Below are positions 1 through 4,521 of a DNA stretch of 8,479 nucleotides, piece by piece (positions within the stretch are counted from its first letter, which is position 1; each line of letters begins with the position of its first letter). The stretch comes from Bacillota bacterium (GTDB taxonomy: Bacteria; Bacillota_E; JAJZYS01; JAJYTV01). The notes under the pieces were generated by a model. That model was not told the origin of the DNA. It worked only from the letters and a program-made list of their open reading frames with translations, and ran no database searches. A program made the position numbers and the translations under genes. Location: contig JAJZVM010000174.1 of assembly GCA_021845645.1 (NCBI GenBank), forward strand, positions 1 to 8,479. The letters are read 5' to 3'.

Positions 1-2
1 CG

Positions 3-116
3 ATCTTACCAGCGGAACTCCGCCATCCCCAACAGGTAGGCTGGGAGGTCAGCGGCGTGATTGCTGAGACGCCACAGGGCCTACGCTGGGTCGAGGTCTG
101 GAATGTATACCCTTAG
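3..116 (+). CDS. 3' end of an unrecognised protein (partial at left edge)
   Basis: An open frame enters from the left edge and ends at TAG 114-116, giving 37 visible residues. The tail reads VGWEVSGVIAETPQGLRW and closes on VEVWNVYP. The alternating hydrophobic and charged pattern and the Trp/Val-rich ending look like a folded C-terminus rather than a chance frame. I do not recognise the family. The stop lies only 13 nt from the stop of the oppositely oriented ISAzo13-type transposase remnant. The last codons could therefore be element-derived, or the element has lost its terminal repeat. The strand choice rests on protein-like composition only. Confidence 0.45.
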   Translation: MLPAELRHPQQVGWEVSGVIAETPQGLRWVEVWNVYP

Positions 117-129
117 GGCCCACAAGGAA

Positions 130-290
130 TCAATCTGACTTCTGCTGCCGGGGGAAGATGGTGTAGTCCTGCTTCCCGTGGAACTCATCTCTGTGCAGGG
201 CGACGGCAGCCGGATCCTCATCGGAGACCTTGACTTTGGCCAGATAGGCGTTGGTATCAGGATCTGCTCGGGCCGCATCTTCCCATCGTT
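130..290 (-). pseudogene. ISAzo13-family transposase, C-terminal remnant
   Basis: Read on the minus strand, the last ~50 codons before the TGA at 130-132 contain DTNAYLAKVKVSDED, then HRDEFHGKQDYTIFPRQ. This pattern (D-T-x-x-Y, K-V-S-D, D-x-F-H-G-x-x-x-Y-T-I-x-P-R) is what I recall as the extreme C-terminus of ISAzo13-type (Rhodopirellula-type) DDE transposases, which typically have WNYTI where QDYTI stands here. The catalytic core is absent. The frame stays open to the right, but the resemblance ends near 290, where TnpB-derived sequence on the other strand begins. It is therefore a truncated, non-functional scrap. The family assignment comes from remembered motifs and was not searched. Confidence 0.6.
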
Positions 291-309
291 GCAGACCTGG
301 CGCAGGTGA

Positions 310-465
310 AGGAGCAGGAACGGCGCCCTGACGCTGGCTGATCGCACCTTCGTCTGTCCCATCTGCGGCCACATGGAGGATCGCGACCTCAGCACCTCGC
401 GCAGCATCCTGCGCGAAGGTCTGAGGATGATCACCCTCCCCACCGCACGGAAGCCCCTGCTTTAG
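310..465 (+). pseudogene. tnpB: TnpB (IS200/IS605 OrfB), C-terminal remnant
   Basis: From the stop codon at 307-309 the frame reads NGALTLADRTFVCPICGHME, then DRDLSTSRSIL, ending at TAG 463-465. TnpB nucleases have a C4 zinc ribbon followed at once by the RuvC-III motif, with the consensus L-S-x-x-D-R-x-F-x-C-P-x-C-G-x-x-x-D-R-D-x-N-A-A-x-N-I-L. Here the second zinc pair (CPIC, 355-366) and the RuvC-III DRD (about 379-387) are present. The first zinc pair, RuvC-I and RuvC-II are missing, and the conserved N-A-A-x-N has decayed to S-T-S-x-S. The piece cannot encode a working nuclease. A strong hairpin overlaps its 3' end, as in intact elements. Confidence 0.75.
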
Positions 466-486
466 CCATGGGGAGGCCGTGCGGTG
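441..486 (+). repeat. Long hairpin at the TnpB 3' end, IS200/IS605 right-end / ωRNA-like
   Basis: A perfect 10-bp inverted repeat, CACCGCACGG (441-450) and CCGTGCGGTG (477-486), encloses a second stem of CCCCTG (454-459) with CA-T-GGGG (467-473, one bulged T). The apical loop contains TTTAG. It overlaps the tnpB stop codon. IS200/IS605-group elements carry subterminal hairpins at the right end, and the same sequence forms the 3' part of the ωRNA that TnpB binds. The pairing is seen directly; the ωRNA/right-end role is inferred from position and the neighbouring TnpB remnant. Confidence 0.6.
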
Positions 487-517
487 CGCTGCATAGCTCC
501 ACACTTGGCACATTCTG

Positions 518-545
518 AGGTACTAGAGATTCATGCAGAGTACCT
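518..545 (+). repeat. 7-bp inverted repeat, possible IS200/IS605 left-end hairpin
   Basis: AGGTACT (518-524) and AGTACCT (539-545) form a perfect 7-bp stem with a 14-nt loop, ending 5 nt before the GTG that opens the TnpB N-terminal remnant. IS200/IS605 left ends carry such a hairpin upstream of the first reading frame. No cleavage site or guide tetranucleotide could be assigned, so the identity is inferred from position. Confidence 0.4.
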
Positions 546-550
546 AAACG

Positions 551-880
551 GTGAGCGTAAAGATCCTGGCGCCTACGCGTCGCAAGCAAGCGTGGCTGGA
601 TGCTACCGCTGAGCGGTTTGCTCAAACGGTATCCTTCGGACTTGCTCAGGCACGCTCGACATAGGCCGCTAACCGCGCCCGGTTGCACTCTGCGGTGTAT
701 CCCGAAGCGCGCCGTCTGGGACTCCAGTCGGACTATGCACGCATGGCCCCACGAAACCACCTTCGCGCTTTGCGCGCCGCCTGGTCGAAGCAGGAAAGGC
801 CTAAGCCCATGGTAAAACACCGAAAGAGAGTGCCGGATGTGAATACGTCTGACCACGTTCTCGGTGACAGCCCCCTTCCG
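551..880 (+). pseudogene. tnpB: TnpB (IS200/IS605 OrfB), N-terminal remnant with internal amber
   Basis: The frame starts at GTG 551 (the preceding in-frame TAA is at 545-547) and reads VSVKILAPTRRKQAWLDATA, then ERFAQTVSFGLAQARST. An in-frame TAG follows at 662-664, and the same frame continues with AANRARLHSAVYPEARRLGL, QSDYARMAPRNHLRAL and RPKP. This is the layout of a TnpB N-terminus: K-x-L-x-P-T-x-x-Q-x-x-x-L-x-x-T-x-E-x-F, then N-x-x-x-L-H-x-x-V-Y-x-x-x-R-x-x-G-L, then an alanine/arginine-rich helix and a proline. The resemblance fades after about 830. The frame stays open beyond that but overlaps the MerR-type gene, so I treat the extension as a shadow. No ribosome binding site is obvious. 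The stop and the missing RuvC domain make it a pseudogene. Confidence 0.65.
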
Positions 881-893
881 GAGCGGCAACAGC

Positions 894-900
894 TAGGAGG
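894..900 (+). promoter_or_regulatory. Strong Shine-Dalgarno for the MerR-type gene
   Basis: TAGGAGG lies 5 nt upstream of ATG 906. It is the best match to the anti-Shine-Dalgarno in the left half of the window and fixes the start of the small gene. Confidence 0.75.
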
Positions 901-905
901 TCATC

Positions 906-1136
906 ATGGCCACAGAATGGATGAGTCTGTACGCCGCCTCAGCGGTTTTCGGCGTCCGTCCTTCTACTCTGGAGGCTTGGGATGCGGGCGGCCTCCTGGA
1001 CGAGATGGGTGTAGCGAGGCGGAACGTGGCCGGTGGTCAACGTCAGTACCGCGCGGAAGACATCCGACGGGTTCGCGGAGAGATGACGACTACCACGACG
1101 AACTCGGGCGAAGGGCCGATTGCTGGCGAAGACTGA
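906..1136 (+). CDS. Small MerR-type helix-turn-helix DNA-binding protein
   Basis: This is a 76-residue protein. Residues about 6-31 (MSLYAASAVFGVRPSTLEAW plus DAGGLL) fit the MerR/excisionase-type winged HTH: an AAxxFGV first helix, then V-R-P-S-T-L-E-A-W as recognition helix. Residues 47-57 (RQYRAEDIRRV) match the wing and following helix, usually R-R-Y-x-x-x-D-I-x-x-I. After residue 59 there is only a short polar tail with five threonines and no effector, dimerisation or recombinase domain. Stand-alone proteins of this size serve as excisionases, phage or plasmid regulators, or as the detached N-terminus of an IS607-type recombinase. The strong ribosome binding site and intact frame argue that it is expressed, although both flanks are gene debris. 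Its last 47 nt overlap a convergent minus-strand frame. Confidence 0.7.
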   Translation: MATEWMSLYAASAVFGVRPSTLEAWDAGGLLDEMGVARRNVAGGQRQYRAEDIRRVRGEMTTTTTNSGEGPIAGED

Positions 1137-1398
1137 ATCGAGCGAGCGGGATTGCGGCGGTCAGCCGATATGCTTCCCTTGCTGCTGTGCCCGCTCCATT
1201 GCCGCTTTCGGTCGCCTTGGCCGGTATCGGCACGTCCAGGTGGAGCTCGGACACCATAAAGGTGTACGAGACGAGCTTCCCCGGGATGCTGCATTCGTCC
1301 GTGCCGTCCACTGTCAACACGTTCGCGACGGTGCCCGTGACCCTGCCTCCGGAGTTTAGGATGGGGACGGCGCCGCAAGCGCGAATCGTCATAATCAC
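1090..1398 (-). CDS. Unrecognised protein, start overlaps the upstream stop
   Basis: On the minus strand GTG 1398-1396 opens a 102-residue frame beginning MIMTIRACGAVPILNSG. The GTG shares four bases (GTGA) with the TGA of the upstream minus-strand frame, a normal coupling geometry. Up to about residue 65 the third codon positions are almost all G or C and the protein looks folded (GTVANVLTVDGTDECS, then KLVSYTFMVSELHLDV, alternating as in beta strands). From about residue 66 codon use becomes random and the protein low in complexity, so the genuine gene may end or be broken near 1200. I recognise no family. Alternatively the two minus-strand frames are one gene split by a frameshift at 1395-1398. 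Some plus-strand frames across this interval are also open but lack start signals. Confidence 0.45.
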   Translation of the reverse strand: MIMTIRACGAVPILNSGGRVTGTVANVLTVDGTDECSIPGKLVSYTFMVSELHLDVPIPAKATESGNGAGTAAREAYRLTAAIPLARFSLRQQSALRPSSSW

Positions 1399-1508
1399 GG
1401 ACTGTTGGGCAGCAGCGTGAAGGTCCCTGGCGCGTAGGTCGCATTGCCCGGGCGGCCGACCATGGCGTCCGTCAGGATCGTCGGGTAGAAATGGTGCGCC
1501 GCAATGCG
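1395..1508 (-). pseudogene. 3' fragment of an unrecognised coding sequence
   Basis: Reading leftward from an in-frame TGA at 1511-1509, the minus strand encodes RIAAHHFYPTILTDAMVG, then RPGNATYAPGTFTLLPNSP, and stops at TGA 1397-1395. Nearly every codon ends in G or C, as in the expressed genes on the right, so this is very likely genuine coding DNA. There is no upstream start; the only internal ATG (1463-1461) would leave 22 residues. The gene therefore seems to be cut off at about 1509, which may mark a rearrangement breakpoint. Family unknown. It may be the front half of the same protein as the next frame. Confidence 0.45.
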
Positions 1509-1685
1509 TCAGGCCGAAGGGACGGTGCTACCCCGTCTCGTGCTCGCCGCTTGGCGCCTGCCCGCCGCTTTGGCCCTTTGGCGAAGCGCACAGCTGAGGC
1601 TTCGTGCAGGCCCGTCACCGCTCCCTATCGCAGGTGTTCACAAGGCAGGGGGGCGCCTTGACGACGGCACAATGCCCGGCTCTGC
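1509..1685. other. Gene-free stretch upstream of the lipoprotein gene
   Basis: No frame here combines a start signal with protein-like content. A TTGACG at 1658-1663 resembles a -35 box, but the hexamer 17 nt downstream (TCTGCA) matches the -10 consensus poorly, so no promoter is called. No tRNA-like fold, array or obvious repeat was seen. Confidence 0.4.
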
Positions 1686-1693
1686 AAGGGAGG
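1686..1693 (+). promoter_or_regulatory. Shine-Dalgarno for the lipoprotein gene
   Basis: AAGGGAGG lies 9 nt upstream of ATG 1703. It selects this start over the ATG at 1604 in the same frame and places the signal peptide at the N-terminus. Confidence 0.75.
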
Positions 1694-1702
1694 CTTCGTC
1701 GC

Positions 1703-2500
1703 ATGCGCCAGGCCCTCGTCGCAAGCCTCGCCACCGCGTTCCTCCTGGCGGGGTGTGGCGGCCCAAGGCAATCCGCCGACATGTGCGTCCCACTGCCGGC
1801 AGAGATCTTCGGGGTCGAACTCAACCTCGGGAATCCCTCGTCGGCCATAGAAACGCTCGACCCGCGGTCACAAAAGGACCGGGCCATCATCGACCGACTA
1901 TTGCGCCTGCTCCGGCAAGCCCGACATCAAGAGAACGTTCCGCCTGGACCCGTAGCGCAGTTTGGCGATCACGTACTGCTCTTCGTCTTGGGCGGCGGCA
2001 AGACACTTGCCATCTCCCAGGACTGGTTGCCCGCCGACCGCTCTGCCGGTAACGGCGTCTCGCCAAGGTACGTCCTGGTCAGCCGGTCGGACGGTCAGCA
2101 GGCCCGCCGTTGCAGCGATCCTGCCATGGCTCGCTGGCTCTCGACGGGCTGGCGGCGGGACCTTCCCCTCACGGCAAGCCTGCCGCAGCGGTCCATCGCT
2201 CTGCTGCCCGGTGCCGTACTGCCTGCAGTAAGGCACCCGGTGCCAGATTACGCCGTGGGGGACTGTTGGTTTAACGCGTCCCAATTGCTATGTAGCGGTT
2301 ACCCAGATGCACTGCCTTCGCAAGGCGTCGTCATCGCCTACAGCGAGGAGACCTTCAGGACAGTTGGCATATTCACCGCACGACGCGGGGACGGTCCGCT
2401 GCGGCTGGCTTCCTTCGCCGGGAACCGGGCGGTGCTAAGGGCCGAGGATGGAGCGACGTACGTGTTTCAGCTCGGAGACGACCATCTCGCGAGGCAGTAG
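1703..2500 (+). CDS. Putative lipoprotein of unknown function
   Basis: This is a complete 265-residue gene. Residues 1-18, MRQALVASLATAFLLAGC, form a classic type II signal peptide: Arg at position 2, a hydrophobic stretch 4-16, and the lipobox L15-A16-G17-C18. The product should be lipidated at Cys18 and anchored outside the cytoplasmic membrane. The mature part has at least four more cysteines (in DMCVPLP, RRCSDP, DCWFN and LLCSGYP), possibly two disulfides. The C-terminal third (ATYVFQLGDD near the end) looks beta-rich. I recognise no family. The frame is open as far left as 1604, but the ribosome binding site and signal peptide fix the start at 1703. The gene is flanked by debris upstream and a shared terminator hairpin downstream, so it is probably monocistronic. 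Confidence 0.75.
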   Translation: MRQALVASLATAFLLAGCGGPRQSADMCVPLPAEIFGVELNLGNPSSAIETLDPRSQKDRAIIDRLLRLLRQARHQENVPPGPVAQFGDHVLLFVLGGGKTLAISQDWLPADRSAGNGVSPRYVLVSRSDGQQARRCSDPAMARWLSTGWRRDLPLTASLPQRSIALLPGAVLPAVRHPVPDYAVGDCWFNASQLLCSGYPDALPSQGVVIAYSEETFRTVGIFTARRGDGPLRLASFAGNRAVLRAEDGATYVFQLGDDHLARQ

Positions 2501-2520
2501 CGACCCATCCAGCTCTAGAG

Positions 2521-2547
2521 GCAGCGGCGGCCCGCGGCCGTCGCTGC
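2521..2547. terminator. GC-rich hairpin between convergent lipoprotein and pepF genes
   Basis: GCAGCGGCGGCC (2521-2532) pairs with GGCCGTCGCTGC (2536-2547) over 12 bp (one G-T wobble) around a CGC loop. It lies 20 nt after the lipoprotein stop and 29 nt beyond the pepF stop on the opposite strand, so it could serve both transcripts. Neither side has a T-tract, so intrinsic termination is plausible but unproven. Confidence 0.55.
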
Positions 2548-2575
2548 GCGCTGGCGCGGTCTTCCCCCTAGGCCC

Positions 2576-4372
2576 TCATCGCCCGTCCAGTTCTTCGACG
2601 ACCGCCGCAAAGCTCCCGAGACCCTGCGTCAGGGCTGCCTCCTCCATCAGGTCCACCCCGGCGCGGCGCAGGATCGGCAGCGGATCGTCGCTGCCCCCCG
2701 AGCCGAGGAACGCGAGGTAGCGCTCCGCCGCCGCCCCGCCCTCCTGCAGGATCGCCTGCGAGAGCGCCGCGGCGGCGATGAACCCCGTCGCGTACTGGAA
2801 GACGTAGTAGCCCATGTAGAAGTGGGGAATCCTGGCCCACTCGAACGTGCCCGGCTCGTCGATCTCGAGATCCGGACCGTAGTAGAGGGCGAGCAGGTCC
2901 CGGTAGGTCTCTTGCAGGAACTCCGCCGTCAAGGCGCCCCCTGCCTCCACCCGCTCGTGGGCCTTGAGCTCGAACTCCGCGAACATCGTCTGGCGGAACA
3001 CGGTGCCGAGGAACTTCTGCGCAAGGTCGTCGCGCAGGTCGATCTGCTCGTCCGGGTCGCGGCTCGTGCGCAGGAGATGCTGAAGCAGGAGGTGCTCGTT
3101 GGTCGTCGAGGCGATCTCCGCGAGGAAGATCGGGTACTGGGCGTTGCGGAAGGTCTGGTTCTCGCGCGAGAGCACCGAGTGCATCGAGTGGCCCGCCTCG
3201 TGCACCAAGGTGAATACGCTGTCGCGCGTGCCCGTGAAGCTCATCAGGATGTACGGGTGGACATCGTAGACGTCCATCGAGTACGCGCCCGACCGCTTGC
3301 CGCGGTTCTCGTAGACGTCGATGTAGCGGTCCTCGAGGACGTGCGAGAGCCCCTCGAGATAGTGGGCGCCAAGCGGCCCGAGGCCCTCGCGGGCCAACGC
3401 CTTGGCCTCCTGCCAGGCGTAGCGCTTCTCGGGCAGGTCGAGCACCGGCGGGTAGAGGTCGTAGAAGTGCATCCGGTCGACGCCCAGCTTCCTGCCCCGC
3501 CATGCGACGTAGCGGTGGAGCGCGGGCAAGGCGGCGTGCACCGCCTCGATCAGGCGCCCGTAGAGCGCCTGCGGCAGGTTGCGGCCGTCGAGTGCGGCCT
3601 CGAGCGCCGAGCCGTAGTGACGCACCCGCGCGCCGGTCACCGAGGTGCGCAGCTGCTGGTCGAGCGTCGCGGCGAAGGTGTGCCGGTGCTCCTCGTAGGC
3701 GCGGTGCATGTTGATGTAGGCCGTGCGCCGCAGCTCGCGGTCCCTGGACTCCATGTACTGGCCGTAGCGGCCATGGCTCAGGGGCATCTCCTCGCCCGCG
3801 CCCGTCCTCGCGTCCTCGAACCTCAGGTCCGCGTTCGAGAGCTGTCCCGCGATCGTGTCGGCGTTGCCCAGCACCGGCGAGAACGCCGCGAGCAGGGCCT
3901 CCTCGCCCGGCGCGAGGACGTGACGGCGCTGCCGCTCGATCTCTTTCAGGGTATGGGCGTACTGCTCGAGGCCTGGAGTCTCCCGCCGCAGAGCCTCGAG
4001 GCGTCCCTCGGGCAGGGCGACGAGTTCAGGCACCAGGAATGCCGTCGCCTCGCCCGCCTGCGCCGCGCTGGCCTGGGCCTTCGCCACCATCTCCGTACCC
4101 TGCGGGTCCTGCGTGTTCTGGTCGTGGTGAAACATGCCGTACGCCCAGATCCGCTCCAGCCTGCGGCCGATCTCGTCCTCCGCCTGCAGCGCCGCGAGCA
4201 GCCCTGTGCCGCTCTCGCCGAGGCGGCCCCGGTATGTCTCGAACCCGTCGCACAGCACCCGAACTTCTTGGAGCGCCGCCTGCCACGCTTCGTAGCCGGC
4301 GTAGAGGTCCGCTAGGTTCCACTGGAGCGACGGCTCCATCTCGCTTCTCGACTTGACGTCCGTTGCGGCCAT
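2576..4372 (-). CDS. pepF: Oligoendopeptidase F (peptidase family M3B)
   Basis: This is a cytoplasmic zinc metallopeptidase that cleaves oligopeptides, as in peptide nutrition or signal-peptide turnover. The 598-residue length is normal for PepF. The zinc motif HEAGH (residues 391-395, DNA 3188-3202) sits in LVHEAGHSMHS, and the third ligand Glu419 in AEIASTTNEHLL matches the E-x-x-S-T-x-x-E pattern. Other family blocks are NLADLY near the N-terminus, DVHPYILMSFTGT before the zinc motif and IPHFYMGYYVFQYATGF near the C-terminus. There is no signal peptide. ATG 4372 is preferred over the in-frame GTG at 4393 because GGAGGG (4382-4387) stands 9 nt before it; the GTG would place that site inside the gene. 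It is divergent from the dehydratase operon across a 149-bp spacer. The product could supply the amino acids that the operon handles (inference). Confidence 0.96.
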   Translation of the reverse strand: MAATDVKSRSEMEPSLQWNLADLYAGYEAWQAALQEVRVLCDGFETYRGRLGESGTGLLAALQAEDEIGRRLERIWAYGMFHHDQNTQDPQGTEMVAKAQASAAQAGEATAFLVPELVALPEGRLEALRRETPGLEQYAHTLKEIERQRRHVLAPGEEALLAAFSPVLGNADTIAGQLSNADLRFEDARTGAGEEMPLSHGRYGQYMESRDRELRRTAYINMHRAYEEHRHTFAATLDQQLRTSVTGARVRHYGSALEAALDGRNLPQALYGRLIEAVHAALPALHRYVAWRGRKLGVDRMHFYDLYPPVLDLPEKRYAWQEAKALAREGLGPLGAHYLEGLSHVLEDRYIDVYENRGKRSGAYSMDVYDVHPYILMSFTGTRDSVFTLVHEAGHSMHSVLSRENQTFRNAQYPIFLAEIASTTNEHLLLQHLLRTSRDPDEQIDLRDDLAQKFLGTVFRQTMFAEFELKAHERVEAGGALTAEFLQETYRDLLALYYGPDLEIDEPGTFEWARIPHFYMGYYVFQYATGFIAAAALSQAILQEGGAAAERYLAFLGSGGSDDPLPILRRAGVDLMEEAALTQGLGSFAAVVEELDGR

Positions 4373-4381
4373 CTCTGCAAT

Positions 4382-4387
4382 CCCTCC
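4382..4387 (-). promoter_or_regulatory. Shine-Dalgarno deciding the pepF start
   Basis: Read on the minus strand this is GGAGGG, 9 nt before ATG 4372. It argues against the longer GTG start at 4393. Confidence 0.7.
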
Positions 4388-4421
4388 ATCCACCTCTCAC
4401 ATTGTTCCACCAACACCCCGC

Positions 4422-4449
4422 GCATCCTGCGTCGCGCCGGGCAGGATGC
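4422..4449. promoter_or_regulatory. Perfect 9-bp inverted repeat in the divergent spacer, candidate operator
   Basis: GCATCCTGC (4422-4430) and GCAGGATGC (4441-4449) are perfect inverted copies separated by 10 bp, with half-site centres 19 bp apart, close to two helical turns. The repeat lies between the start codons of pepF and the dehydratase, where one dimeric regulator could act on both. In a dehydratase leader RNA it could instead form a stem-loop. No regulator can be named from the sequence. Confidence 0.5.
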
Positions 4450-4486
4450 TGCCCCTCGCCGCGAGAAGTCCCAGAGCAGTCCAGCG

Positions 4487-4495
4487 AAGGGAGGT
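4487..4495 (+). promoter_or_regulatory. Distant Shine-Dalgarno of the dehydratase
   Basis: AAGGGAGGT is a near-ideal ribosome binding sequence but lies 26 nt before ATG 4522, too far for direct use. The intervening bases form a hairpin that would shorten the effective spacing to 6 nt. No in-frame start codon lies nearer. Confidence 0.5.
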
Positions 4496-4515
4496 GCGCG
4501 CCCCAGAAGGCGCGC
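4496..4515 (+). promoter_or_regulatory. GC-rich hairpin between Shine-Dalgarno and start codon
   Basis: GCGCGCC (4496-4502) and GGCGCGC (4509-4515) pair perfectly over 7 bp around the loop CCAGAA. Folding would bring the upstream AAGGGAGGT next to ATG 4522, while also tying up the weak GAAGG (4507-4511). The pairing is seen; a role in translation control is inference. Confidence 0.45.
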
Positions 4516-4521
4516 CCGGCC

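Noticed and set aside
1140..1240. Minus-strand peptide AMERAQQQGKHIG resembling the tail of serine recombinases
   Set aside because: It is only about a dozen residues before a stop, and the upstream sequence in that frame has no recombinase character.
800..1420. Plus-strand frame continuing from the TnpB remnant across the MerR-type gene
   Set aside because: Similarity to TnpB ends near 830; beyond that the product is composition-driven and conflicts with a gene that has a strong ribosome binding site.
1658..1686. TTGACG as a -35 box for the lipoprotein gene
   Set aside because: The hexamer at the right spacing (TCTGCA) matches only two of six -10 positions, and the implied start would lie almost on the ribosome binding site.
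2822..4315. 497-codon plus-strand frame opposite pepF
   Set aside because: It is the antisense shadow of a GC-rich gene: Arg/Val/Leu/Glu-rich low-complexity product with no motif or ribosome binding site, while pepF on the other strand has full catalytic motifs.
4363..4521. 53-residue N-terminal extension of the dehydratase
   Set aside because: It overlaps the pepF start region, is not protein-like, and the family begins about where ATG 4522 places it.
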